From Deltaproteobacteria bacterium (GTDB lineage Bacteria; Desulfobacterota; Syntrophia; Syntrophales; UBA5619), in the NCBI GenBank assembly GCA_026388345.1, contig JAPLJY010000246.1, positions 1 to 22,066 on the forward strand: 22,066 bases of DNA. The letters run 5' to 3'. The position numbers were made by a program, and so were the translations under genes. The notes below the pieces were generated by a model that was not told the origin of the DNA, made no database searches, and saw only the letters and a list, made by a program, of their open reading frames with translations. Shown here one piece after another: positions 6,694-14,876 of the stretch. The stretch's first letter is position 1, and the number at the start of each line of letters is the position of its first letter.

Positions 6694-6702
6694 TGGTAAA
6701 AT
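6694..6702 (+). promoter_or_regulatory. Extended -10 promoter element for the SulP gene
   Basis: TGG followed by TAAAAT (6697-6702, 5 of 6 matches to TATAAT) forms an extended -10. No good -35 is seen at 16-18 nt, which extended -10 promoters tolerate. The implied leader is about 135 nt. Confidence 0.4.
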
Positions 6703-6842
6703 TGTCACCTGGCAGGAATTATCGGGACCCCATGCAGCAGGGTTATTCGCCAAACAGTCCATTCCTGCAGGACAAACCCGGCGAGAAGAGGTGACATCCC
6801 GAACCGGTTTTTCCGCCATGCCTTTCTGGAGGGGTCATACCA

Positions 6843-9071
6843 TTGAATAAGATGCTTCAAAAGTGGTTCGGCGGCTACAACCAGATCGTTGGAGATCTCT
6901 GGGGCGGATTTGCCGCCATGCTGGTGGCGCTGCCCGCGGCCATCGCCTACGGGATTGCCGTCTTTGCGGTGTTGGGACCACAATATGTCGCCTATGGTTC
7001 CATCGCCGGCATCATCGGCGCGATTTCACTCGGCATGATTGCCCCCCTCCTTGGCGGATCGCCGCGGCTGATTTCCGCACCTTGCGCCCCCGCCGCCGCC
7101 GTTATGGGTGCCCTGGCGGCGGAGATCATCAAGACAGGCAATGTCACACCCGCAAACGCCGTTGTTGTTCTGATGCTTGTGGGATTTCTGGCAGGGATGC
7201 TCGAACTCGTTTATGGGGCGCTGGGAGGTGGACGTTTTATCAAGTACATTCCCTATCCGGTCGTCTCCGGTTATCTCAGCGGTGTTGGTGCGCTGATTAT
7301 CCTGAGTCAGTTCCCGAAACTTTTGGGTTTGCCCAAAGGGATCTCCGTTATGAGCGGGATGTTGATGCCTTCTCATTGGCAGGGGCCAGGGATACTGGTC
7401 GGTGTAATCACGATGGCCGGTGTGCTGGCGGCGCCGAGGCTGGTCAGGTCGGTTCCTGCCGTTATTCTTGGTCTTTCTGCAGGCTTACTCACTTATTTCG
7501 GGATTAGCTGTATCATCCCGGAGTTGAGAACGCTCGTCAACAATAAACTGGTCATCGGCCCCCTGTTTCAGGAAAACGGCTCCTTCACCACGATGCTCAA
7601 GGGTCAATGGAGCGCCTTTTCCGACGTGCGGCTGGCGGATATCGCTTCCCTTCTTATGCCGGCGGTGACGCTATCGGTGCTGCTCTCAATCGACACGCTG
7701 AAGACATGCGTGGTAATGGACACCATGACCCGCAGCCGTCACAATGCCAATCGCGAGCTGATGGGCCAGGGTTCTGCGAATATCGTGTCCGCCTTGCTCG
7801 GAGGTATGCCCGGGTCAGGCACAATGGGGCCGACCCTTGTGAACATTGGAAGCGGTGGGCAGACAAGACTTTCCGGTTTTCTGGAAGGGATCTTTGTGCT
7901 CATAGCCTTTCTCATGCTGGCCTGGTTCATTGCCTGGCTCCCCATCGCCGCCCTCGCCGGAATTCTGATGGTGGTCGCTTGGCGAATGATTGATTTTCGC
8001 AGTGTCCTCCTTCTGAGACAGAGGGCCACCGTACTCGATTTTTGCGTGATCGCACTAGTCGTGATCACTGCGGTTTACTTCAACCTCATTGCCGCCGCAG
8101 GTGTGGGGATGGGGTTGGCCATCCTGTTGTTCATCCGGGAGCAGATCCGGGGCTCGGTCATCCGGCGTAAAGTTTACGGAGATCAGATATCGTCCAAGCA
8201 ATACCGGGTTCAGGAAGAAAAGGAGATGCTGCAGCAGTACGGGAACTTGATCACCGTTGCCGAACTGCAGAGCAGCCTGTTTTTCGGCACGACGGACCAG
8301 TTGTTTACCGAGATCGAACCGGACCTCAAGAGGAGCCGGTTTTTGATCCTCGACATGCGGCGTGTACAATCCGTCGATTTCACAGCTGTCCATATGTTGG
8401 AGCTGCTTGGAGACATTTTGAAGGAGCGAGAGGGTTATCTCATATTCAGCCATCTCTTGCCGACGCTCCCCACGGGACAGAACCTTGAGGCCTATTTCAA
8501 TCAGCTTGGCCTCTTGAAACGCAACCGAAACGTAAAGATTTTTCTGACCCTGGATGAGGCGATACAATGGTCGGAGGATCAAATCCTGAATGAGCATCGC
8601 GGGGCTCAGGCAAGGAATGACCAACCGCTTGGGCTGGCTGAAATCGAATTGTTGCGGGAATTTGAGAATGTGAACGGCCTGCCTTTCATGAAGTCCTGCG
8701 TGGTCGATCTCTCTTTCAAGGCGGGTGAAACGCTTTTTCGCAGGGGGGATACCGGTGACGAGCTGTTCATCGTCCGCAGGGGCATCGTACGGATTGTTCT
8801 TCCACTGAAAAATAACCGCTATCACATTCTCGCCACCTTCGGCCGCGGTAACTTTTTTGGTGAGATCGCTTTTCTCGATCATGGTGCACGATCGGCAGAC
8901 GCGGTTGCCGATACAGACACCGACGTTTTCGTCATCTCACGTGTTAGATTCGATGAGGTTTCTCGATCCAACCCCACCCTGGGTGTGATGCTTTTCGCCC
9001 GGCTGGCCCGAGGTCTTGCCATACGTCTCCGCTATACCGACGCTGAGCTTCGGGCGCTGAAAGAGGCGTGA
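6843..9071 (+). CDS. SulP/SLC26 anion transporter fused to STAS and cyclic-nucleotide-binding domains
   Basis: A 742-residue inner-membrane protein. Residues about 15-430 are the SulP transport domain, recognisable from LVALPAAIAYGIAVFAVLGP, the Gly/Ala-rich helices and GMPGSGTMGPTLVNIGSGGQT. Residues about 465-570 form a STAS domain (NLITVAELQSSLFFG; DMRRVQSVDFTAVHMLELLG, with Thr where related domains often have the regulatory Ser). Residues about 620-735 form a cNMP-binding domain (FKAGETLFRRGDTGDELFIV; GEIAFLDHGARSADAV, the phosphate-binding cassette with its Arg). SulP proteins move sulfate, bicarbonate or dicarboxylates; the substrate cannot be read here. The C-terminal domain suggests gating by cAMP or a related nucleotide, which is inference. 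Start: TTG 6843 follows GGAGGGG at workable spacing; ATG 6852 is the alternative. It is monocistronic. Confidence 0.9.
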   Translation: MNKMLQKWFGGYNQIVGDLWGGFAAMLVALPAAIAYGIAVFAVLGPQYVAYGSIAGIIGAISLGMIAPLLGGSPRLISAPCAPAAAVMGALAAEIIKTGNVTPANAVVVLMLVGFLAGMLELVYGALGGGRFIKYIPYPVVSGYLSGVGALIILSQFPKLLGLPKGISVMSGMLMPSHWQGPGILVGVITMAGVLAAPRLVRSVPAVILGLSAGLLTYFGISCIIPELRTLVNNKLVIGPLFQENGSFTTMLKGQWSAFSDVRLADIASLLMPAVTLSVLLSIDTLKTCVVMDTMTRSRHNANRELMGQGSANIVSALLGGMPGSGTMGPTLVNIGSGGQTRLSGFLEGIFVLIAFLMLAWFIAWLPIAALAGILMVVAWRMIDFRSVLLLRQRATVLDFCVIALVVITAVYFNLIAAAGVGMGLAILLFIREQIRGSVIRRKVYGDQISSKQYRVQEEKEMLQQYGNLITVAELQSSLFFGTTDQLFTEIEPDLKRSRFLILDMRRVQSVDFTAVHMLELLGDILKEREGYLIFSHLLPTLPTGQNLEAYFNQLGLLKRNRNVKIFLTLDEAIQWSEDQILNEHRGAQARNDQPLGLAEIELLREFENVNGLPFMKSCVVDLSFKAGETLFRRGDTGDELFIVRRGIVRIVLPLKNNRYHILATFGRGNFFGEIAFLDHGARSADAVADTDTDVFVISRVRFDEVSRSNPTLGVMLFARLARGLAIRLRYTDAELRALKEA

Positions 9072-9237
9072 GACAAAATTAACAGATTACGTATGGAGCC
9101 GGCGGGTGCGTTGACGTGTGGGCAACTTCCTGAAAGCAACAGATCGTCCTCACTACCTTAAAGCGCAGATGTGACTTGGTATCATTCATTATCTAACAAT
9201 TCATTTAATCCGAAGCCGATACGGTGCGCCCTCTACA

Positions 9238-9267
9238 TTGACGTTACTCTCTTTCAAATAGTAATAT
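9238..9267 (+). promoter_or_regulatory. Orphan plus-strand promoter candidate
   Basis: TTGACG (9238-9243, 5 of 6 matches), an 18-nt spacer and TAATAT (9262-9267). No plus-strand gene follows; downstream lies the 3' end of a minus-strand gene. It may drive a short RNA ending at the hairpin at 9366 or antisense transcription, or be a chance match in AT-rich DNA. Confidence 0.4.
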
Positions 9268-9354
9268 TCAGTTAATTTTTAAGTAGCATGTGCGGACTTG
9301 TAGGTGAAAGTGAGGTTGCCTGCGATCGGGTTTTGATCTCATCCTTTTTCACGA

Positions 9355-9378
9355 AAGTACGCATGAACCGGATGAACC
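9355..9378 (+). repeat. Imperfect 24-bp repeat, right copy
   Basis: Partner of 6397-6420 with three mismatches in 24 positions, at a distance of 2958 bp. This copy, unlike the left one, overlaps a hairpin, because two of its differences create an AACCGG/CCGGTT inverted repeat with neighbouring bases. Confidence 0.35.
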
Positions 9379-9385
9379 GGTTTTT
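9366..9385 (+). terminator. Small hairpin with T tract
   Basis: AACCGG-ATGAA-CCGGTT is a 6-bp stem with a 5-nt loop followed by TTT on the plus strand; it touches the stop codon of the minus-strand gene. It is weak by usual standards. Confidence 0.3.
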
Positions 9386-10431
9386 CAGATCCCGTCGTCC
9401 CCACCCGGGGCAGGGCTGGGGACACGATGCGGCATCATGTCCCCGACATCCGGCTTCTCCGCATCCCGGTCGCCCTGTTTCCGGCCCTTGTAGATGTACC
9501 GTTCGAACAGCCGGTGATAGGGCGTCCAGTCCGACTCCTCGTCGCGGGCCTCCCGGATGAACTCCTGGAAGGCGTTCACCTTGGCGTCGAGGTCGTCCAT
9601 GTAATGGACGATCAGCGCCTCCAGGGTCTTGGGCCGCTTGGGCGAGCCGAATTCGAGAACGCCGTGATGGCTGAGGATCAGGTGGCGGAGTTCCATGGCC
9701 GTCTGCTCCGGGAAATCCGGGATCGCCGCGATCTTCGCGTCGACCATCTCCACGCCGATGACGATGTGGCCGACCAGGCGCCCCGGATCGCTGTACTCCA
9801 CGATCCGATCAAAAGAGAATTCGTAGATTTTCCCGATGTCGTGGAGGATCCCGCCGGCGATCAGAAGGTCCCGGTTGACCCCCGCATAATGGCCGGCCGC
9901 CCGGTCCAGCAGCCGGACGACGGAAAGGGTGTGTTCCAGAAGACCGCCGATGTAGACGTGGTGAAACCCCTTGGCCGCCGGCGCCCTCCGGAACAGCCCG
10001 GCGATCTTTTCGTCCTGGAAAAATGCCTGGAGGAGTGCGGATAGACAGGGGGTCTTCACCTGTCCGCAATAGGCCAGAATCTCGGCGAACATCGCCGCGC
10101 GATCCCCTTTCGCCACCGGGAAGTAGTCCGCGAGTTCGACCTCGGCGTCCTCCACCTTCTTAAGCTCGATGATCGACAGTTGGATCGCGTTCTTGAAGCT
10201 GAGCGCCCGCGCCTGGATGCGGATCAGATCGCCCTTTTTGAACGCCTTGTCCCATGCCAGCGCGTTTTCCCAGACCTTCCCGTCCACCTCCCCCGTCCGG
10301 TCCTTCAGACGGATATTCAGGTAGGGAGACCCCTTCTGGGAATAGGCCAGATTCTTTTCCCCCGCGAGAAACACCTCGCTGACCCGGTCGCCCGTTCGGA
10401 TATCCTTTACATAGATCGTTTTTTCCGTCAC
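9385..10431 (-). CDS. OB-fold/HD-domain 3'-5' exoribonuclease, YhaM-like
   Basis: A 348-residue cytoplasmic protein. Residues about 5-95 form an OB-fold nucleic-acid-binding domain (YLNIRLKDRTGEVDGKVWE), followed by a metal-dependent HD phosphohydrolase domain: H167 in LEHTLSVV, H197-D198 in GGILHDIGK, H222 in GHIVIG, H255-H256 in ILSHHG and D280 in HYMDDLD, so the full metal-binding set appears present. This architecture matches Bacillus YhaM, which trims single-stranded RNA or DNA from the 3' end. A Lys/Asp/Pro-rich tail of about 35 residues after RYIYKGRK is extra and probably disordered. The start is GTG 10431 with AAGAAGG about 12 nt upstream. It begins 23 bp after fdhD and is the last gene of the selB-fdhD unit. 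Confidence 0.83.
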   Translation of the reverse strand: MTEKTIYVKDIRTGDRVSEVFLAGEKNLAYSQKGSPYLNIRLKDRTGEVDGKVWENALAWDKAFKKGDLIRIQARALSFKNAIQLSIIELKKVEDAEVELADYFPVAKGDRAAMFAEILAYCGQVKTPCLSALLQAFFQDEKIAGLFRRAPAAKGFHHVYIGGLLEHTLSVVRLLDRAAGHYAGVNRDLLIAGGILHDIGKIYEFSFDRIVEYSDPGRLVGHIVIGVEMVDAKIAAIPDFPEQTAMELRHLILSHHGVLEFGSPKRPKTLEALIVHYMDDLDAKVNAFQEFIREARDEESDWTPYHRLFERYIYKGRKQGDRDAEKPDVGDMMPHRVPSPAPGGDDGI

Positions 10432-10454
10432 ATCCGCACCCGCCCTTCTTTCTT

Positions 10455-11222
10455 TCAGGAGTAAATTTTCATTCGGCCCCGCCGGACCGAACCGATCAGC
10501 GTCATCCCTGCCCCCCGCGCCATCTCCACGGCCTGGGTCGTGGGAACCGACAGGGAGCAGACCAACGGCACACCCAGCCTCAGGATCTTGTGGACGATCT
10601 CCGAAGAGACGCGGCCCGTCCGAAGGATGACGGCGTCGCGGCAGTCCACCCCGTAGAGCAGCGCGTAGCCGCCCAGCATGTCGATGGCGTTGTGCCGCCC
10701 GATGTCCTCCCGGACGGCCAGGATCTCCCCGTTCCGGGCCAGGGCCGCAGCATGGGTCCCGCCGGTCTCTTCGTGGAGGCGGGCCTGTCCGAGAAAACGT
10801 TCCATGAGATCGAAGACCACATCCGGCGCAAGCGAACCCGCCGCCGACAGAGCCTCTGCCGAGGATTCCTCCGCCGGCCGGCCGAAACCGCGGGCGCCGC
10901 TCGATGCCAGCGTCCTGCCCGCCGCCGTCTCCGGACCCGGGATTTCCCGTCCCGCCGCCGTCCTTATCCTCACCTCCGTCCGGTCGGGAGAAACATCCAC
11001 CGCATGAACGTCCTCGCGTGTCCTCAGGAAACCCTCGGAGCGGAGGAAACCTACGGCCAGCTCATCCACGTACAGCCCCGCACAGGCAATCGTGATCACC
11101 TTCCGGTCGTTGAGATACACCGCAAGCGGAATCTCGCGGATGAGACGCTCGTCCCGTTCGGAGAATCTGTGCCCGTCATAGACGGAAATCCGGAAACAAT
11201 CGCCGTCCCCGGTTGATATCAT
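10455..11222 (-). CDS. fdhD: FdhD, formate dehydrogenase accessory sulfurtransferase, lacking the CxxC motif
   Basis: FdhD passes sulfur from a cysteine desulfurase to the molybdenum bis-MGD cofactor before it is inserted into formate dehydrogenase. The 255-residue protein has the family landmarks IPLAVYLNDR, H157 in THAAAL, the strongly conserved EDIGRHNAID (172-181), RTGRVSSEIV and SVPTTQAVEMARGAGMTLIG. The E. coli active-site motif SSCGMCG, with Cys121 and Cys124, corresponds here to SSGARGFG at about 107-114, so both cysteines are absent; the remaining cysteines (e.g. C9, C47) lie elsewhere. Its ATG overlaps the selB stop by 4 nt (ATGA), implying coupled translation. Association with selB fits a selenocysteine-containing formate dehydrogenase outside this window. 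Confidence 0.92.
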   Translation of the reverse strand: MISTGDGDCFRISVYDGHRFSERDERLIREIPLAVYLNDRKVITIACAGLYVDELAVGFLRSEGFLRTREDVHAVDVSPDRTEVRIRTAAGREIPGPETAAGRTLASSGARGFGRPAEESSAEALSAAGSLAPDVVFDLMERFLGQARLHEETGGTHAAALARNGEILAVREDIGRHNAIDMLGGYALLYGVDCRDAVILRTGRVSSEIVHKILRLGVPLVCSLSVPTTQAVEMARGAGMTLIGSVRRGRMKIYS

Positions 11223-13144
11223 TTTTCCGGCCTTTCCCGGAGGATCCGGTGATCGCCCGCCCGCATGGTCAGCTTGGTCATGTCAAAATACTCCATCAGC
11301 GGGATGATGAATTTCCGCGAGAGCCCGGTCAGTTCCTTGAAGCTCGCCGGCGTCGCCTGCACGTCACGGATGAGGAGCCGCCGGTAATCCTCGCGGAGCT
11401 TCGCCAGCGCATCCCGGTGGAAGTTCAGATCCTCACTGATCCGGACCAGGACCCCCTCGCGGGTCATCACCTGGATGAGGCTCGAAGTCTCCTTTTTCCG
11501 GTCGGAAAACCGCTCCAGGACCTCACGGACCGTCGGCGGCGCAAGCCCCCCATCCCGGTAGACAATGGAGAGTTCCTCCCGCAGTTCCTCCATCTCCCCC
11601 TGCAAATGGACGCGGTGCCCCGTCAGACGGATCATCTCCTTTTCGGCGATGATCTCTTCCCTCTTCTCGAGATCCCGCAGGGCCATTGTGAAGATCTTCT
11701 GCCCGACCCCGTCGCCCCTTTCCAGCGTGGTCCGCAGCTCCTCCCGGGAGAGCCCCTCCCTGAGCGGATTCCGTTCATGGTATTCCCGAAGCTCCCGGAG
11801 GATCTCCGCCTGGAAGGCCTCATAAACCGGATGGGAGAGAACCCGCATCTCGTCCCGATCGACGAGGACGGCCCTCTTGGCGGAAAACATCCCCTCCAGG
11901 CGCCGGCGCAGTTCCCGGCCGCGGATGCCTGTCCGGACGACCAGCAGGTTTTCGGTGATCCCCCCGATCCCGGCCCGCTTCAGAATGACGGTCATCCTCT
12001 CCTCATCCTCCCCGCCGGCAAGGCTCTCAAATTCCCCGAGGACTGCGGCCGATGACCGCTTGTGCTTCGCGGGCAGGGGGTCGACGATCAACCCGCCGCC
12101 GATCGTTGTCACCGGGGAACAACTGCGGATGACGAACCGATCTCCGGCCACGACGGCCAGGGGGGACTCCAATACCAGTTGGGCGCAGCACTCGTCCCCC
12201 GGCTCCAACTCATCCCGGTCGAGGAGAATCATCCGTGCCATGACCTCGCTCGTCCCCGTATGGAGCCGGACAAGGGTCCGGTTCTTCAGCTTCCGGACGG
12301 CGCCGCGCAGATGGCGGTAGACGCAATCAAGGCGCTGCGACGCCGTCAGAGAACCGGGGCCGGTCAGGATATGCCCCCGCTCGATCTCCTCCCGGTCCAT
12401 CCCCTGAAGGTTGATGGCCGTCCTCTGCCCGGCCTCGGCCGTCTCGACGGTCCGGTTGTGGACCTGGATCCCCCGGACCCTGGCGCGGAGGCCGGCGGGA
12501 GAAATCTCCACCTCCTCGCCCGTCTCCACCTTTCCGGAGACCAGCGTCCCCGTGACGACGGTGCCGAACCCCTTGATCGTGAAGACCCGGTCCACAGGCA
12601 GGCGGAAGAGACCGACATCGGCGATCTCCTCCACCTCGTCCGCCGTCTTCCCGATGGTCAGGAGCAACTCGGGGAAACCGGCCCCGGTCAGGGAGGAGAC
12701 CGGGACGACCGGCACATCTTCCAAAAAGGTCCCCCGGAGAAACATGCGGACATCCTCCCGGACCAGTTCCAGCCAATCTTCGTCGACCATGTCGATCTTG
12801 GTCAGCGCGACAAACCCCTTCCGGATTCCCAGGAGGGTGCAGATCTGGAGGTGTTCCCGCGTCTGCGGCATGACCCCCTCGTCGGCCGCAATGACCAGGA
12901 CCACGAGATCGATGCCGGCCGCCCCGGCCACCATGTTCCGGACAAACCGCTCATGGCCGGGGACGTCGACGACCCCGAGGGTTCGACCATCGGGAAGGGT
13001 CAGGGAGGCGAACCCGAGTTCGATCGTGATCCCCCGCTCCTTTTCCTCCTTGAGGCGGTCGGTGTCCACGCCGGTGAGGCTTTTGATCAGCGCCGTCTTG
13101 CCGTGGTCCACATGACCGGCCGTGCCCATCACGAGATGCTTCAT
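11219..13144 (-). CDS. selB: Selenocysteine-specific elongation factor SelB
   Basis: SelB is the EF-Tu-like GTPase that delivers Sec-tRNA to UGA codons and recognises the SECIS hairpin in the mRNA. The GTPase motifs are intact: GHVDHGKT (residues 10-17), DVPGHERF (60-67) and TKID (115-118), followed by EF-Tu-like beta-barrels ([17 protein letters not shown]) and a C-terminal region of winged-helix repeats for SECIS binding (around [20 protein letters not shown] and the final [18 protein letters not shown]). The length of 641 residues is normal. It implies that the genome makes selenoproteins; selA and the selC tRNA are not in this window. There is no clear Shine-Dalgarno before ATG 13144. It is the first gene of the selB-fdhD-exoribonuclease unit, divergent from ruvX across 156 bp. 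Confidence 0.96.
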   Translation of the reverse strand: MKHLVMGTAGHVDHGKTALIKSLTGVDTDRLKEEKERGITIELGFASLTLPDGRTLGVVDVPGHERFVRNMVAGAAGIDLVVLVIAADEGVMPQTREHLQICTLLGIRKGFVALTKIDMVDEDWLELVREDVRMFLRGTFLEDVPVVPVSSLTGAGFPELLLTIGKTADEVEEIADVGLFRLPVDRVFTIKGFGTVVTGTLVSGKVETGEEVEISPAGLRARVRGIQVHNRTVETAEAGQRTAINLQGMDREEIERGHILTGPGSLTASQRLDCVYRHLRGAVRKLKNRTLVRLHTGTSEVMARMILLDRDELEPGDECCAQLVLESPLAVVAGDRFVIRSCSPVTTIGGGLIVDPLPAKHKRSSAAVLGEFESLAGGEDEERMTVILKRAGIGGITENLLVVRTGIRGRELRRRLEGMFSAKRAVLVDRDEMRVLSHPVYEAFQAEILRELREYHERNPLREGLSREELRTTLERGDGVGQKIFTMALRDLEKREEIIAEKEMIRLTGHRVHLQGEMEELREELSIVYRDGGLAPPTVREVLERFSDRKKETSSLIQVMTREGVLVRISEDLNFHRDALAKLREDYRRLLIRDVQATPASFKELTGLSRKFIIPLMEYFDMTKLTMRAGDHRILRERPEK

Positions 13145-13300
13145 GGGTTTGAAAATAACAGACTCACCCGCTTTTCACAACAGCAAAGATGACGCCCTTT
13201 CCGGCCCTCATTGCGGCTGCATGCCCCGGCCGGAAAATGAATAGCATGGAATTTTCATGTCGGATGATTTATAAGAGATCTACTGTTGACGGGAGGAAGC

Positions 13301-13741
13301 ATGAGGGTACTGGGGCTGGATTACGGCAGCCGGAGAATCGGCGTTGCGATCTGCGATGAGCTCGGGATGACGGCGCAGGGGGTCGACACCATCGTCCGGA
13401 AGAACCGCGATGCGGATCTCGCGGCAATCGCCTCATATGTCGAGCGATTCGACGTGGAAAAAATCGTCGTCGGTTATCCGTTGCGGCTGGACGGCAGCGA
13501 GGGGATCCAGTGCGAGAAGGTCAACCGGTTTGTCCGGCGGTTGCAGACCCGTTTTTGCATGCCCATCATCCGCCGGGACGAAACCCTCTCCACGAAAGAG
13601 GCGGAGGAGATCCTCCGGGAAACCGGCGTGCGCCGGGAAAAGAAAAGAGGGATCGTCGACCGCCTGGCCGCCTGCATCATCCTTCAGGGCTATCTCGATG
13701 CCCCGGCCCGTGAGGGGAAAACCGGACAAACGACCCCATGA
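13301..13741 (+). CDS. ruvX: RuvX/YqgF, RNase H-fold nuclease (16S rRNA maturation or Holliday junction resolvase)
   Basis: A 146-residue RNase H-fold protein of the YqgF family, annotated as a putative Holliday junction resolvase; in E. coli it processes the 5' end of pre-16S rRNA. The acidic metal-binding residues are visible: D7 in LGLDYGSRRIGVA, the Glu/Asp-rich GYPLRLDGSEG, RRDETLSTKEAEEIL and the C-terminal VDRLAACIILQGYL. ATG 13301 is chosen over the in-frame TTG at 13286 because GGGAGGAAGC lies just before it and the family starts at MRVLGLDYG. The stop overlaps the mltG start by 4 nt. A TTATAA-type -10 candidate near 13270 has only a weak -35. Confidence 0.93.
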   Translation: MRVLGLDYGSRRIGVAICDELGMTAQGVDTIVRKNRDADLAAIASYVERFDVEKIVVGYPLRLDGSEGIQCEKVNRFVRRLQTRFCMPIIRRDETLSTKEAEEILRETGVRREKKRGIVDRLAACIILQGYLDAPAREGKTGQTTP

Positions 13742-14790
13742 ACATCCATGCCTATTCAGAGATGATATCTCGAATGAAATGGTTTTACGGGCGGAAAAAG
13801 GTCCTTCTGCTCCTGCTGTTTCTGTTCCTGACCGGGGCGGCCTTCTACCGCTATGCGACAACCCCCGTCAATCCACTCGCCGCCGTTAGGACGGTCGACA
13901 TCCCGAAGGGGGCCGGCTTCCTCGGGATTACGGAGATTCTCAACAACGGCGGCCTGGTTCAAAACCGTCCCTTTTTCTGGGCCCTGGCTCTCGTAAAGAA
14001 GGCAAACAGACACATCCGGGCGGGTGAATATGAACTCGCCGGCGCCATGTCGCCGACGGAGATCCTCGACAAGCTGGTCCGGGGGCAGATCAAGGACTAT
14101 CCGGTGACGCTGCCCGAGGACATCACCGTGAGCGATGTGGCAAAGCGGCTTTCCGCCTTCAAGCTGATCAACGAGAAGGAATTCGCGACGCTGGCCACCG
14201 ACCGGTCATTTCTGGCCTCCCTCGACATCGAGGCGGACAGCATCGAGGGATACCTCTACCCGAACACGTATCGGTTCGACCGGACCATGACGACCCGAGA
14301 GATCATCCGGATCCTCGTCGGGCAGTTCTGGAAGGAGATCACGCCGGAGATGCGGAAGCGCGCGGAGGAGATCGGCCTGACCCTCCCTCAATGGGTGACC
14401 CTCGCCTCGATCATCGGCAAGGAATCCGGAAACAACGCCGAGAAACCGCTGATCTCCGCCGTCTTTCACAACCGCCTGGAGATGGGCATGAAGCTGCAGA
14501 GCGACCCGACGGCCATCTACCACCTCGAACAAATCGGCAATCCCATCAAGACGGTCCGGAAGGAACACCTCCAAGCGGATACTCCACACAATACCTATAA
14601 GATAAAAGGCTTGCCACCCGGCCCCATCGCCAACCCCGGAATCGATTCCCTCCGCGCGGCCCTCTACCCCGTCAACGCCGATTACCTCTATTTCGTGGCG
14701 AAGAACGACGGGACGCATCACTTTTCCACGAACCTCGCCGCACACAATCAGGCCGTCTTAAAATATCAGATTAACAAGCAAAAAAAGTGA
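13738..14790 (+). CDS. mltG: MltG, endolytic murein transglycosylase (YceG-like)
   Basis: MltG cleaves nascent peptidoglycan glycan strands at the outer face of the inner membrane and is thought to set glycan length. This 350-residue protein has a basic N terminus and one membrane anchor at about 21-40 (KKVLLLLLFLFLTGAAFY), a LysM-like region (GEYELAGAMSPTEILDKL) and the YceG catalytic domain. The catalytic Glu is E229 in ASIIGKESG, aligning with E218 of E. coli MltG (in ASIIEKET). VFHNRLEMGMKLQSDPT, NTYKIKGLPPGPIANPG and YFVAKNDGTHHFSTN follow. It overlaps ruvX by ATGA, suggesting coupling, and directly precedes the dcw cluster, in keeping with cell-wall synthesis. Confidence 0.95.
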   Translation: MNIHAYSEMISRMKWFYGRKKVLLLLLFLFLTGAAFYRYATTPVNPLAAVRTVDIPKGAGFLGITEILNNGGLVQNRPFFWALALVKKANRHIRAGEYELAGAMSPTEILDKLVRGQIKDYPVTLPEDITVSDVAKRLSAFKLINEKEFATLATDRSFLASLDIEADSIEGYLYPNTYRFDRTMTTREIIRILVGQFWKEITPEMRKRAEEIGLTLPQWVTLASIIGKESGNNAEKPLISAVFHNRLEMGMKLQSDPTAIYHLEQIGNPIKTVRKEHLQADTPHNTYKIKGLPPGPIANPGIDSLRAALYPVNADYLYFVAKNDGTHHFSTNLAAHNQAVLKYQINKQKK

Positions 14791-14800
14791 AAAAAAATCC

Positions 14801-14829
14801 TTGACAAAGGCGGAATCCTCCTCTATCTT
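14801..14829 (+). promoter_or_regulatory. Promoter of the dcw operon (Pmra)
   Basis: A perfect -35 TTGACA (14801-14806), a 17-nt spacer and TATCTT (14824-14829, 4 of 6 matches). It begins 10 bp after the mltG stop and would start transcription near 14836, i.e. at the first MraZ box. Confidence 0.78.
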
Positions 14830-14835
14830 GAGCCC

Positions 14836-14862
14836 AAAGTGGAGCGAAGTGGGTTATTGTGG
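14836..14862 (+). promoter_or_regulatory. MraZ operator: three GTGG boxes at 10-bp period
   Basis: AAAGTGG, GAAGTGG and ATTGTGG repeat with exact 10-bp period (GTGG at 14839, 14849 and 14859). MraZ is known to repress its own operon by binding such tandem TGGG/GTGG repeats between promoter and start. Here the third box overlaps the mraZ Shine-Dalgarno GGAGG (14861-14865). This supports autoregulation of the whole cluster. Confidence 0.72.
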
Positions 14863-14876
14863 AGGAAAAACATTCA

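Larger units (their letters stand above)
6279..6842. other. Intergenic region upstream of the SulP transporter
   Basis: About 560 bp with no supported gene. It contains one copy of an imperfect 24-bp repeat (6397-6420), a T6 run after a GC-rich weak hairpin near 6474-6494, adjacent small hairpins GGAGT-GGGGG-ACTCC (6557-6571) and CTGG-GGTTTA-CCAG just after it, and an extended -10 promoter element at 6694-6702. The hairpin pair does not match a riboswitch class I know. Confidence 0.4.
9072..9384. other. Convergent intergenic region after the SulP gene
   Basis: About 310 bp, markedly AT-rich in the middle, between convergent genes. No coding sequence is supported. It holds a plus-strand promoter-like pair (9238-9267), the right copy of the 24-bp repeat (9355-9378) and a small hairpin with a T tract (9366-9385). 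No strong bidirectional terminator was found for the two flanking genes. Confidence 0.5.

Noticed and set aside
6612..6794. 60-codon plus-strand open frame before the SulP gene
   Set aside because: No ribosome site or family resemblance, and it overlaps the transporter's promoter element and leader.
12062..13192. Plus-strand open frame opposite selB
   Set aside because: SelB GTPase motifs are intact on the minus strand, and the antisense product has low-complexity composition.
14413..14433. Apparent loss of an MltG active-site Glu (ASIIGKES where E. coli has ASIIEKET)
   Set aside because: Counting along the E. coli protein from memory places catalytic E218 at the second Glu, which is kept here as E229. 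Only the non-catalytic first Glu is replaced by Gly.
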